A stretch of 64,000 bases of DNA, taken from assembly GCA_012840355.1 (NCBI GenBank), contig DULN01000006.1:69514-133513 (forward strand). The letters are read 5' to 3'. Origin of the DNA: Clostridiales bacterium. Lineage in GTDB: Bacteria; Bacillota; Clostridia; Oscillospirales; CAG-272. Of the stretch, positions 18,537 through 27,782 are shown piece after piece. Within the stretch, counting starts at the first letter, position 1, and the number at the start of each line of letters is the position of its first letter. Position numbers and translations under genes: made by a program. Under the pieces are notes generated by a model. That model was not told the DNA's origin, did no database searches, and saw nothing but the letters and a program-made list of their open reading frames with translations.

Positions 18537-19555
18537 GGCATATAAATATACCAATTTTTATACCGCACAAAGGATGTCCGAACGACTGCGTGTTCTGCAA
18601 CCAGCGGACAATTTCGGGCACGCAAACGTTAGACATCGCCTCCGTGCCGGCAGAAATAGAAAGAAAGCTCGCCTTGCTGCCCCCGGCCGAAAAGTACGTC
18701 GAGCTCGCCTATTTCGGTGGCAGCTTTACTGGTATTCCTCGCGAGGACATGCGCTTTTTGCTAGGCATCGTTCGCCGGCTGAAAAAAGAAGGGCGGATAG
18801 ACGCCGCTAGGGTGTCGACCCGCCCGGACTGCGTTACGCCTGAAATTGCAAAAGAGCTAAAAGACGCCGGCGTGTCGACCGTCGAGCTAGGAGTTCAGAG
18901 CATGTCGGATCGCGTGCTTTTTGCCTGCCGGCGAGGGCACACGGCGGCTGATACCGTGCGCGCGTTTGAGGTGCTGCATAATGCGGGGCTTGCCACCGTG
19001 GGGCAGATGATGATAGGGCTACCAAGCTCGGCGCGCGAGGATGAAGTATACACCGCGCGCATGATTTGCGAGCTTGGCGCGTTGGGCGCGCGAATTTACC
19101 CGCTTGCGGTGCTGCGCCATACCGAGCTTGCTCGGATGGCAGTGCGCGGCGAGTTTGCGCCGCTGCCGCTTGAGGAAGCAATTTCGCGCGCGGCGGACGC
19201 GCTTGATGTATTTGTTGAGCGCGGCGTCCCGGTATTGCGCATTGGGCTATGCGCGTCGGATGAGCTTTTCTCGGAGGACGGCATCGCGTGCGGCGAGTAC
19301 TCGCCAGCTATGGGCGAGCTTGTGATGGGCGAGCTATACAAAAGGCGTATATGCAAGGCTATAGACTCGCAAGGCATGGGCACGGAAAATAAAAAACTCT
19401 TAGCCGCCGTTCCGCCCGGAGCGATTTCAAAAGTGGCGGGGCATAAAGGGAGAGTCCGGCGCGCGCTTGCCGAAAAATACGGGTTTTCGGATATTAAATT
19501 TGTAGAAGACGATCGGCTTGTCGGATATGATTGCGCGGTCAAAATAATTTTATAA
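18533..19555 (+). CDS. Elp3-like radical SAM protein
   Basis: Radical S-adenosylmethionine protein of 340 residues. The cluster-binding motif CPNDCVFC supplies the CxxxCxxC cysteines, and AYFGGSFTGI and STVELGVQSMSD are typical of the Elp3/oxygen-independent coproporphyrinogen oxidase branch. It lacks the C-terminal acetyltransferase domain of true Elp3. Proteins of this type commonly sit beside rnc and smc in Clostridia; here rnc is absent and the MATE gene overlaps instead. The substrate is unknown; tRNA or another nucleic acid is one possibility. Confidence 0.85.
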   Translation: MRHINIPIFIPHKGCPNDCVFCNQRTISGTQTLDIASVPAEIERKLALLPPAEKYVELAYFGGSFTGIPREDMRFLLGIVRRLKKEGRIDAARVSTRPDCVTPEIAKELKDAGVSTVELGVQSMSDRVLFACRRGHTAADTVRAFEVLHNAGLATVGQMMIGLPSSAREDEVYTARMICELGALGARIYPLAVLRHTELARMAVRGEFAPLPLEEAISRAADALDVFVERGVPVLRIGLCASDELFSEDGIACGEYSPAMGELVMGELYKRRICKAIDSQGMGTENKKLLAAVPPGAISKVAGHKGRVRRALAEKYGFSDIKFVEDDRLVGYDCAVKIIL

Positions 19556-19655
19556 AATGTTAATGCTTTGCAATGGTCAAAACCGCCGGGATATGGTATA
19601 ATTAGATAATATACGGAGAAAAACCGCACGAGGTGCGGTGCTATCGGGAGGATGG

Positions 19656-22600
19656 ATGAGGCTTAAATCCTTGGAGCTGTGCGGCTTCAAGTCCTTCCCG
19701 GACAAAACGCTGCTGACGTTTGGCAGTGGGATAACTGCGGTTGTCGGGCCGAACGGCAGCGGGAAGTCAAATATATCCGACGCCATTCGCTGGGTGCTGG
19801 GAGAGATAAGCTCAAAAAACCTCCGCGGCGCCAAAATGGAGGATATAATTTTCGGCGGCACGGACACGCGCCGCCCGTCGGGAATGGCGGAAGTATCGCT
19901 CGTCATTGACAATACGGACGAAGAGCACCGGCTTGACATAGATTTCGACGAGGTAACGATAACGCGCCGGTTTTTCCGGACCGGCGAGAGCGAGTACCTG
20001 ATAAACAAAAAGCCGGTCCGCCTTAAAGACGTTACCGAGCTGTTTATGAACACCGGGGTGGGGCGGTACGGGTACTCGATAATCGGACAAGGCCGCATAG
20101 CGGAGATAATATCGCAGAGAAGCGAAGACCGCCGCTTGGTTTTTGAAGAGGCGGCGGGGATTTCAAAATACAAATACAAAAAACTCGAAGCCGAGCGTAA
20201 GCTCGCTGAGGTCGACGAAAACCTCATCCGCGTGCACGACCTTTTAGCGCAGCTCGGCGAACGGCTCGGCCCGCTTGAAAAAGAAGCCGAGCGGGCGCGG
20301 GCATACCTTGACCTTTACGAGCGCAAAAAAGCAGCGGACATAGCGCTGTGGCTATACGAGCTGAAAGGGTCGCGCGAGAAACTTGCACAGCTTGAGCGCG
20401 AGCGAAACGCCGCCCAAGCGGCGCTCGACGGCGCGGACGCCGAGCTTGCTAAGCTCGACGAGGAGAGTGACAGGCTTTATCTTGAGGCGCAAAAAAAGCG
20501 TTCCGATGCTGAGCGCGCCGCCGCTAGGATTGCCGAGTATACCGAGCAGCTGCATGTCGCCGAGACAAAAAAGAAGCTGTACGAAAACGACATCGCGCAT
20601 ATCGACGGTCAGATAAAGCAGCTTGAAGCCGACCGTAGCATAAAAACTACGGCGCTCGCAGCAGCAGAGGAGAATTACAAAAAGCAAAAGGCTGCGACGG
20701 AAGGGCAGCTAGCCGCATATCAGGCTGAGCTTGCAAAGCTCAAAGAAGCCGAGGCTGAGCTTGCCGAGTACACTTCCCAAGTGGAGGCGCTGCAGGGCGA
20801 GATAGGGTCGCTTTCGGCTGAGATGGAGAAGCTTTCGGCCGAATCGGTCGAGCTGCGTATAAAACTTTCGGCGCTTGGCGAACAAAACGAAGACGCGCAG
20901 CGCAGCCCGTATGAGGAGGAAATTGTAAAGCTGCGCGAGTCGGTCGAGCTTATTGCGAAGCGTATAAAAAAAGCCGAAGCCTCAATCGCAGAATATGCGG
21001 AAAGGATCGCGCGCGAGAGGGGCATCCTTGAAGAGGAGACAAAGAAAATTGACACCCTTGCCGCCGAGCTTGAAGCCGCAAAGGAAAGGCATGGCAAGCT
21101 GCGGGTTGAGATTTCCACCTTGCTGCGCCAAGCCGACGCTTTGCGCCGCATGGAGGAACTTTTCGAGGGCTATAATTTAAGCGTGCGGCGGGTAATGGAA
21201 GCTGCGGGCTCGGGCGAGCTGCGCGGTATAATCGGCCCGGTTTCGCAGCTTATAAGGACCCAGCCGAAATACAATATAGCAATTGAAACGGCACTTGGGG
21301 CAAATATACAGAATATCGTCGTCGAGGATGAGGAAGCGGCAAAGGCAGCGATTGCATACCTCAAGCGCACAAATGCCGGCCGCGCGACTTTCTATCCGCT
21401 CACGTCAGTCCGTGGCCAACCGGGCGGTGTCCCGAAGGAGGATCTTCTTTCCTTTCGCGGCTTTGTCGGTGCGGCGGATGAGCTGGTCGAAACCGACGAG
21501 CGCTATAGGAGCGTCATATGCTACCTGCTCGGTCGGACAGCGGTATTTAGGGATTTAGACAGCGCCACCGAAGCCGCGAAGTCTTTCGGTTACAGGTTCC
21601 GTATAGTAACGCTCGACGGGCAGACGATAAATGCCGGCGGCTCGTTTACGGGCGGCTCGGTAAGGCGTGACAGCGGGATGCTCTCGCGCTCGGCTGACAT
21701 CCGCCGGCTTGAGGCGGAGGCGGCAGCGCTCGAGGTAAAGGCGTCCGCCGAGCGTATGTTGATAGACGAAAAGGTTGCAAAAATTGAGGAGCAAAAGCAG
21801 ATCTGCGCCGACTTAAGCGGCAAGGTCAACTTAATTTCCACGCTCTATCAAGCTGAGAAAACACAGCTTGAAGTCATGCGCGCGCAGCATGCAGCGGACG
21901 AAAAGCGGCTTGGGGAGCTTGAAGCAGAGCATAAGGCTTCTCTCGAGCGGCTCGCAAAAGCCGAAGCCGAGCGCGAAAAAATCAAAGAAAGGCTGAGCGA
22001 GATAAGCGAGCAGCTCGCGGCGCTTGGCGCCCAAATTGAGGAGAAAAAGAGCCTGCATGAAAAAGCCGCCGTGGAGCGCGAGGCGGCACGGGCGCGCCAT
22101 TCTGAGCTTGCCGTAAAAGTAGCGGCGCTCGAGCGCGATAGCGAAGCGGCTAAGCGCAGTGAAGCTTTTATGCTTGACACGCTTGAATCGCTGCGCAAGC
22201 AAATCGAGCGCGCCGAGGAGGCTGTCTATAACCTCAACGAGAAAAAAATTGCGGCGCAAAACGCGATAGAAGAGTGCGTCGCCCAGTGCGGGCAGCTCGC
22301 CGCTGATATAAAGCTGCTTGCCGAGCAGCGCAAGCAGCTTGAGAGTGAAGCTGCAGAGCTTGACAAAAAGCTTGCTGGCCTGCGCGACTTTCTGCGCGAT
22401 GCTACCCAGCGGCGCGAGGTGTATTTCCGCGAGTATACAAAAGCCGACGCGGCATACTCGCAGCTGCTCGCCGATATCGACCGGGCGACCGCGCGGATTT
22501 GGGACGAGTATGAGCTTACATACTCGACAGCTGCCGCCGAAGCCGAAAGCAAAGGCTATCCGGTGGTCACCGAAGAAAACCGCGCCGAGATAAACAAAAT

Positions 22601-23255
22601 ACTCGCCGAGTGCAAAAACAAAATACGCGCGCTCGGGCAGGTTAACGTCGGCGCGATTGAGGAATATGCAGATGTAAAAAAACGCTACGAGTCCTGCAAA
22701 GCGCAGGCGGACGACCTTGCCGCCTCCCGCAAATCGCTTACAGAAGTCATTTCGAGGCTTGAGCGTGAAATGCGCACACAGTTTTTACAGGCGTTTGAGG
22801 AGATAAACCTGCATTTCGGGCGGGTATTCGCCGAGCTATTCGGCGGCGGCACAGCCGAGATAGTGCTGACAGACCCGGCTGACGTGCTCTCATCGGGAAT
22901 CGAGATAAATGTCGCGCCGCCCGGGAAAATAATAAAGAACATGATGGCGCTGTCGGGCGGCGAACAGGCATATGTGGCAATCGCGCTGATTTTCGCGATA
23001 CTCTCAGTGAACCCCACGCCGTTTTGCGTGTTTGACGAGATTGAGGCGGCGCTTGACGAGGTGAACGTCGCGCGCTTTGCCGAGTATATGAAGCGCTATA
23101 GCGATAAAATTCAGTTTATAGTAATCACGCACCGCCGCAGCACAATGGAGCGCGCGTCGACGCTGTACGGCGTGACGATGCCGGAGCGCGGCATATCGCG
23201 CGTGCTAGGGCTTAACATAGAAGAGCTTGAAGCGAAACTGGGGATAAAACAGTAG
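19656..23255 (+). CDS. smc: Chromosome segregation protein SMC
   Basis: ATPase of the condensin complex that compacts and segregates the chromosome. ATG 19656 follows GGGAGG; an upstream in-frame GTG at 19638 has no such site. The 1199 residues show the full architecture: Walker A GPNGSGKSN near residue 33, a long Glu/Ala/Lys-rich coiled coil, a hinge near residues 510-660 (RGIIGPVSQLI to INAGGSFTGGSVRR), a second coiled coil, and the head with signature LSGGEQAYVAIAL followed by Walker B PFCVFDEIEAALDE. It is followed after one base by ftsY. scpA and scpB are not in the window. Confidence 0.97.
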   Translation: MRLKSLELCGFKSFPDKTLLTFGSGITAVVGPNGSGKSNISDAIRWVLGEISSKNLRGAKMEDIIFGGTDTRRPSGMAEVSLVIDNTDEEHRLDIDFDEVTITRRFFRTGESEYLINKKPVRLKDVTELFMNTGVGRYGYSIIGQGRIAEIISQRSEDRRLVFEEAAGISKYKYKKLEAERKLAEVDENLIRVHDLLAQLGERLGPLEKEAERARAYLDLYERKKAADIALWLYELKGSREKLAQLERERNAAQAALDGADAELAKLDEESDRLYLEAQKKRSDAERAAARIAEYTEQLHVAETKKKLYENDIAHIDGQIKQLEADRSIKTTALAAAEENYKKQKAATEGQLAAYQAELAKLKEAEAELAEYTSQVEALQGEIGSLSAEMEKLSAESVELRIKLSALGEQNEDAQRSPYEEEIVKLRESVELIAKRIKKAEASIAEYAERIARERGILEEETKKIDTLAAELEAAKERHGKLRVEISTLLRQADALRRMEELFEGYNLSVRRVMEAAGSGELRGIIGPVSQLIRTQPKYNIAIETALGANIQNIVVEDEEAAKAAIAYLKRTNAGRATFYPLTSVRGQPGGVPKEDLLSFRGFVGAADELVETDERYRSVICYLLGRTAVFRDLDSATEAAKSFGYRFRIVTLDGQTINAGGSFTGGSVRRDSGMLSRSADIRRLEAEAAALEVKASAERMLIDEKVAKIEEQKQICADLSGKVNLISTLYQAEKTQLEVMRAQHAADEKRLGELEAEHKASLERLAKAEAEREKIKERLSEISEQLAALGAQIEEKKSLHEKAAVEREAARARHSELAVKVAALERDSEAAKRSEAFMLDTLESLRKQIERAEEAVYNLNEKKIAAQNAIEECVAQCGQLAADIKLLAEQRKQLESEAAELDKKLAGLRDFLRDATQRREVYFREYTKADAAYSQLLADIDRATARIWDEYELTYSTAAAEAESKGYPVVTEENRAEINKILAECKNKIRALGQVNVGAIEEYADVKKRYESCKAQADDLAASRKSLTEVISRLEREMRTQFLQAFEEINLHFGRVFAELFGGGTAEIVLTDPADVLSSGIEINVAPPGKIIKNMMALSGGEQAYVAIALIFAILSVNPTPFCVFDEIEAALDEVNVARFAEYMKRYSDKIQFIVITHRRSTMERASTLYGVTMPERGISRVLGLNIEELEAKLGIKQ

Positions 23256-23256
23256 C

Positions 23257-24168
23257 ATGGGATTTTTTGAAAAACTCAAAGCAGGGCTTGCAAAGACCAA
23301 ACAAGCGATTTTCAAACAGGTCAACGACCTTTTTAAAAACTTCGTCCGCGTGGACGAAAGCATGCTCGAAGAGCTTGAAGAGCTGCTTATAATGGCCGAC
23401 GTAGGCGCTGCATCGGCAGCCGAGATAATTGACCGGCTGCGCGATGAAATCCGCGAGCACCGGATCTCCGACCCAAACGAGGCGCGAGAAACGCTTTGTG
23501 GCATCCTGCGCGAGATAGTCGGCGAAGGAGAGCCGCTAAAACTTGGAACAAAACCCTCGGTTATACTCGTCATAGGAGTAAATGGGGTGGGCAAAACCAC
23601 CTCGATTGCCAAAATCGCGAGGCTCTTAAAATCCGAGGGCAAAAAGGTCATCATGGCTGCCGCCGACACATTCCGCGCTGCAGCTATTGACCAGCTTTCG
23701 GTGTGGGCCGACCGCGTTGGTGTTGAGCTGATAAAGCACAGCGAAGGAGCGGATCCGGCTGCGGTTGTATTCGACGCAATACACGCGGCAAAAAAGCGCG
23801 GCGCGGACGTCTTGATAGTGGATACCGCCGGCAGATTGCATAATAAGAAAAACCTCATGGAAGAGCTAGCGAAAATAAACCGCGTCATCGCGCGCGAGCT
23901 GCCCGATGCCGACCGCGAGACATTGCTGGTGCTTGACGCCACGACCGGCCAGAACGCGGTTGTACAGGCGAAAGAATTTAAAAACGCAGCCGACATCACC
24001 GGGCTTGTGCTTACAAAGCTCGACGGAACGGCAAAAGGTGGCATGGTTTTCTCAATCCGCCGCGAGCTGGGCATTCCGGTAAAGTTTATCGGTGTCGGAG
24101 AAGGCATGGACGACCTCGAGCGGTTTGACGCCAGCCAGTTCGTCGCCGCGCTGTTTGAAGAAAACTAA
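23257..24168 (+). CDS. ftsY: Signal recognition particle receptor FtsY
   Basis: GTPase docking the signal recognition particle with nascent membrane proteins at the membrane. The 303 residues consist of the N helical domain and the G domain, without the long acidic A domain found in Escherichia coli, as usual in Firmicutes. Motifs are GVNGVGKTT (P-loop), DTFRAAAIDQL, DTAGRLHNKKNLMEEL, LVLTKLDGTAKGG and FIGVGEGMDDLERF. It begins one base after smc, and rdgB follows after 16 bases. Confidence 0.97.
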   Translation: MGFFEKLKAGLAKTKQAIFKQVNDLFKNFVRVDESMLEELEELLIMADVGAASAAEIIDRLRDEIREHRISDPNEARETLCGILREIVGEGEPLKLGTKPSVILVIGVNGVGKTTSIAKIARLLKSEGKKVIMAAADTFRAAAIDQLSVWADRVGVELIKHSEGADPAAVVFDAIHAAKKRGADVLIVDTAGRLHNKKNLMEELAKINRVIARELPDADRETLLVLDATTGQNAVVQAKEFKNAADITGLVLTKLDGTAKGGMVFSIRRELGIPVKFIGVGEGMDDLERFDASQFVAALFEEN

Positions 24169-24184
24169 GGCAAGAGGGAGCTAT

Positions 24185-24808
24185 ATGGAATACGTGCTCG
24201 CGACGCGCAACAGGCGCAAGCTTGCAGAGCTTGAAGCGATACTCCGCACATTCGTGTCGGACCGCGGCAAGTTCACGCTGCTGTCGCTTGACGACATCGG
24301 CGTGACAGAAGATATAGTGGAAGACGGCAAGACGTTTGAAGAGAACGCAATCCTGAAAGCTTCGGCGGCGGCTTCAAGAGGATATTGGGGGATAGCCGAC
24401 GACTCGGGGCTTTGCGTCGATGAGCTTGGCGGGGAGCCGGGCATATGGTCGGCGCGCTACGCGGCGATAAACGGTTTTGACGCTGGACTCAGCGCCGACG
24501 GCAACAACAATGTATTTTTACTTGAAAAACTTAAAGGCGTGCCGCTCGAGCGGCGCACGGCAAAATTTGTCTGTGTCATCGCCGTCTGCCCGCCGTTCGG
24601 TAATGCTGACCCCATCACTGTCCGCGGCGAGTGCCCGGGCATAATCCTCGAAGCCCCGCGCGGCACCGGCGGATTTGGCTATGACCCGCTGTTTTATTAC
24701 GAGCCGGCCGGCAAGACATTCGCCGAGATGTCGGCTGCCGAAAAAAATGAGGTCAGCCACCGGGCGCGCGCCCTGCTGGAACTTAAGGCGCTGAATATTA
24801 TAAAATAG
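24185..24808 (+). CDS. rdgB: XTP/dITP diphosphatase (RdgB/HAM1)
   Basis: House-cleaning pyrophosphatase that hydrolyses deaminated purine nucleoside triphosphates. The 207 residues start MEYVLATRNRRKLAEL, match the family in TFEENAILKASAAA and IADDSGLCVDELGGEPGIWS (metal-binding Asp pair), and have GFGYDPLFYYEPAGKTFAEM near the end. ATG 24185 follows GGGAG. It lies between ftsY and nadD in a same-strand block. Confidence 0.95.
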   Translation: MEYVLATRNRRKLAELEAILRTFVSDRGKFTLLSLDDIGVTEDIVEDGKTFEENAILKASAAASRGYWGIADDSGLCVDELGGEPGIWSARYAAINGFDAGLSADGNNNVFLLEKLKGVPLERRTAKFVCVIAVCPPFGNADPITVRGECPGIILEAPRGTGGFGYDPLFYYEPAGKTFAEMSAAEKNEVSHRARALLELKALNIIK

Positions 24809-24852
24809 GCTGTTCCTTAAGGGCGGCTTGCCTGCAGGGAGCGAAAGCTTTT

Positions 24853-25464
24853 ATGAAAAAGGTAGCCATTTACGGTGGGACGTTTGCGCCGGTGCATAAT
24901 GGGCACGTGGCGTTTGCGCTTGGCTATTTGCGGCTGGAGCAGCCGGACAAACTAATAATAGTGCCTACTTTCATACCTCCGCACAAGAGCATAGACAAAG
25001 GCGACAAGCCCGAGATAAGGCTCGAAATGGTAAAGATCGCGTTCCTTGGGCTTGACGAGCGGATAGAGGTCAGCGATTTTGAGATAAGCAAAGCCGCGCC
25101 GAGCTATACGGTGCTGACGCTGGAGCATTTTTCGGAACCGGACACCGAGCTGACTTTCCTATGCGGCAGCGACATGTTTTTAACGCTTGAGGAATGGTAC
25201 CGCGCGCCCGATATTTTTAAGCTCTGCCGAATCGCCTTCGCGCGGCGGACCGAAGGCGGCAAGGAATATGACGAAAAGATTAAAGAGCGCCGGCAGCATT
25301 ATGAGCGCAAATACGGCGCGCGGATAATCGAGCTGCCGCTGCCAATTATCGATATTTCTTCGACAGAGCTGCGCGCCGCGGTTCGCATGGGCAAAAGCAT
25401 AGAGGGTCTTGTGCCCGATAAAGTGTATAAATATATTCTTGAAAAGCGATTATATAAAGAGTAA
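24853..25464 (+). CDS. nadD: Nicotinate-nucleotide adenylyltransferase
   Basis: Adenylyltransferase making deamido-NAD from nicotinate mononucleotide and ATP in NAD synthesis. The nucleotide-binding motif GGTFAPVHNGH is at the N-terminus, PTFIPPHKS follows, and IDISSTELRAAVRMGKSIEGLVPDKVYKYI contains the ISSTxxR motif; only short parts are quoted here as landmarks. The 203 residues are typical. The next gene is yqeK, a very common partner. Confidence 0.95.
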   Translation: MKKVAIYGGTFAPVHNGHVAFALGYLRLEQPDKLIIVPTFIPPHKSIDKGDKPEIRLEMVKIAFLGLDERIEVSDFEISKAAPSYTVLTLEHFSEPDTELTFLCGSDMFLTLEEWYRAPDIFKLCRIAFARRTEGGKEYDEKIKERRQHYERKYGARIIELPLPIIDISSTELRAAVRMGKSIEGLVPDKVYKYILEKRLYKE

Positions 25465-25479
25465 ATAAGAATTGCGAAA

Positions 25480-26127
25480 ATGCAAATAAATAATAACAAA
25501 GCAAAAATTACCGAAACCGACCTTGAAAAAATCAAGAGCGTTTTGCCGCAGTACTATACGCGCAAAAGGCTTTCGCATACCCTATCTGTTGAAAAAGAGT
25601 GCACGGAGCTTGCGAAGATTTACGATTTTTCAGAGGAGGACACGCTGCGTCTTCGCGCGGCAGCGCTGCTGCACGATATAACGAAAAAGTGGTCGGACGA
25701 GGAGCAGATCGCGTATTGCCAAAAGCATGACATACCATATACCGAAGAAGACACCTACATGACGAAGGTCTTTCACAGCCGTACGGGCGCGCACCTTGCG
25801 AGGTGCCTTTTCCCGGAGCTTGTCGACGACGGTATATACGACGCGATTTTGTTCCATACGACCGCAAAGCCTGCGATGCCGCTTGCAACAGCGCTGCTAT
25901 ATCTTGCCGACTACATCGAGCCCGAGCGGACCTTTGTGGACTGCGTAAAGCTACGCACGGAATTTTATACGCTTTTGGAACAAAAGGACAAGTACAAAGC
26001 GCTTTACGAAACGCTTGTGCGCTCTTTTGGGTACACCGTTTCGTCGCTGGTCGAAGAGGGCAGCCTTATACATGTAGATATTATACTTGCCCGCAACTAC
26101 TATTTGCTAAAGCTAAACAAGGAATAA
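25480..26127 (+). CDS. yqeK: HD-domain hydrolase YqeK (diadenosine tetraphosphatase)
   Basis: HD-superfamily phosphohydrolase; family members split diadenosine tetraphosphate into two ADP. Metal ligands are visible in RLSHTLSVEKE, AALLHDITK and the ILFHTT segment, and LLYLADYIEPERTF is a family hallmark. It has 215 residues, slightly longer than average because of about 20 extra N-terminal residues. It lies 15 bases after nadD, as in many Firmicutes. Confidence 0.92.
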   Translation: MQINNNKAKITETDLEKIKSVLPQYYTRKRLSHTLSVEKECTELAKIYDFSEEDTLRLRAAALLHDITKKWSDEEQIAYCQKHDIPYTEEDTYMTKVFHSRTGAHLARCLFPELVDDGIYDAILFHTTAKPAMPLATALLYLADYIEPERTFVDCVKLRTEFYTLLEQKDKYKALYETLVRSFGYTVSSLVEEGSLIHVDIILARNYYLLKLNKE

Positions 26128-26136
26128 ACTTGCGAG

Positions 26137-27330
26137 ATGAATGGCACAAAAATAAGAAAACCGCATAAAAGAAAAGCGTTAAACTGGCAGCTTGCCTTAA
26201 TTATTATCCTCTCGGTGATAATTGTCGCCGTAGTATTTACCGGTGGGTTTTTATTGCGGAGCCTTTTGATAAAACCACAAGCCGGGAGAAGCGAATACCA
26301 TACGCTTTACGCCGGCACGAAGACGAAAAGCCTTGAATCATCTGAAGTAGAGGATAGCAAACCCGGCTCTGAAAACAGCGAGTCCGGCGTTTACAAGCGC
26401 CGCGATAATGTATATAATTTCCTTCTGCTCGGCATGGACGAGGTTGCTGGTAACACCGACGTAATAATAATCGCCTCGTTTGACTGCAATGTCGGCAAAA
26501 TCTCGATGGTACAGATACCGCGCGACACTTATGCGGAATTCGGCGGCTCTTATGGCAAGATAAACACTGCGTACAAGGTGTTCAGGGCTGCGGCGGTACG
26601 GGCAAAAAGCCCGGACCCGACCAAAGAGGCGCTAAAGAGCCTTGCTGAAATGTTCTCAAATAGCCTCAACGTGCCGATAGACTTCTATGCGATGATAACC
26701 CTAGAGGGCTTCAGGGCCGTTGTAGACCGCATCGGAGGCGTGGACATGTATGTCCCGTACGACATGTATTACGTGGACCCTGAGCAAAACCTCTATATCA
26801 ACATAAAAAAAGGCCAGCAGACGCTAATGGGCAAGGACGCCGAGGGCTTTGTACGTTACCGCTCCGGTTATATAATGGCCGACCTTGCGCGCGGCGACGC
26901 GCAGAAAATGTTTATCACCGCATTTATATCGAAGGTAAAATCCTCGATAAGCATCCAAATGATTTCGGGCTTGGCGAAGGATATCCTGCCAAATCTCGTT
27001 ACCAACCTGCAGCTTTCCGACTGCATATATTTCGCAAAAGCTGCGTTGGGCGTGGATATGTCGAACATCACTATGATGACAATGCCCGGAGCCGGCAACT
27101 CGAAAGGCACGCTTTACATTATGCAGCGCAAAGCGATGCTGAATATTGTAAATAATTATCTAAACGTATACGATAAAAGCATTCCCGACTCGTATTTTGA
27201 CGTGGACAGGATATTCACCGACGACCCCGGAACCGAGATTTATAACCTATATATGTCGGGCGACGGGAGCGTCGTCACCTATAATGCCGACGATATTGAA
27301 AAAAGCGGCATAAAGATAGGGCTAAAATAA
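26137..27330 (+). CDS. LytR-CpsA-Psr (LCP) family protein
   Basis: Membrane-anchored phosphotransferase that attaches teichoic acid or other glycopolymers to peptidoglycan outside the cell. A cytoplasmic basic start is followed by one membrane helix (residues about 18-42), a Ser/Glu-rich linker and the LCP domain from about residue 90. Conserved blocks are NFLLLGMDE, SMVQIPRDTYAEF, GKINTAYKVF, DRIGGVDMYVPYDM and GFVRYRSG followed by DLARGDAQK, giving the Arg and Asp residues that hold the polyprenyl phosphate. It lies between yqeK and rsfS, a usual clostridial order. Confidence 0.92.
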   Translation: MNGTKIRKPHKRKALNWQLALIIILSVIIVAVVFTGGFLLRSLLIKPQAGRSEYHTLYAGTKTKSLESSEVEDSKPGSENSESGVYKRRDNVYNFLLLGMDEVAGNTDVIIIASFDCNVGKISMVQIPRDTYAEFGGSYGKINTAYKVFRAAAVRAKSPDPTKEALKSLAEMFSNSLNVPIDFYAMITLEGFRAVVDRIGGVDMYVPYDMYYVDPEQNLYINIKKGQQTLMGKDAEGFVRYRSGYIMADLARGDAQKMFITAFISKVKSSISIQMISGLAKDILPNLVTNLQLSDCIYFAKAALGVDMSNITMMTMPGAGNSKGTLYIMQRKAMLNIVNNYLNVYDKSIPDSYFDVDRIFTDDPGTEIYNLYMSGDGSVVTYNADDIEKSGIKIGLK

Positions 27331-27347
27331 AACGAAGGAGCAACGGC

Positions 27348-27782
27348 ATGGAAGAAAGCGCACCGAAAAAGGATCTGCAACATGCGCAACCGCTCGAGCT
27401 GGCAGGCGCGATATTAGGCGAGCTTTCAAAAACCCGGGCTGCCAACATCAAGATACTGCATGTCAGCGACCAAACGATAATTGCCGATTACTTTATCATC
27501 TGCACAGGCAACTCCAACACGCAGATAAGGGCTATCGCAACCACGCTCGAGGTCAAGATGGGCGAGATGAACGTCTTCCCCTCGCATATTGAGGGCCTTG
27601 ACGAAGCCACCTGGGTGCTGCTTGATTATGGCTCGGTGATTGTGCATATCTTTAACAGCGAGACAAGGCGCTTTTACAACCTCGAAAAGCTCTGGGCTGA
27701 TGGAGCTGAGATTGATATATCAAAATACATTGTTGTTGATAAGGTAGAGAGTGGAAATGAAATACGACCACAAGGCAATTGA
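27348..27782 (+). CDS. rsfS: Ribosome silencing factor RsfS
   Basis: Binds ribosomal protein L14 and blocks subunit joining when nutrients are scarce. The 144 residues include the family blocks [39 protein letters not shown] and [16 protein letters not shown] 27348 follows GAAGGAG. Its 3' end overlaps the leuS start by 26 bases, so leuS translation may be coupled to it. Confidence 0.96.
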   Translation: MEESAPKKDLQHAQPLELAGAILGELSKTRAANIKILHVSDQTIIADYFIICTGNSNTQIRAIATTLEVKMGEMNVFPSHIEGLDEATWVLLDYGSVIVHIFNSETRRFYNLEKLWADGAEIDISKYIVVDKVESGNEIRPQGN

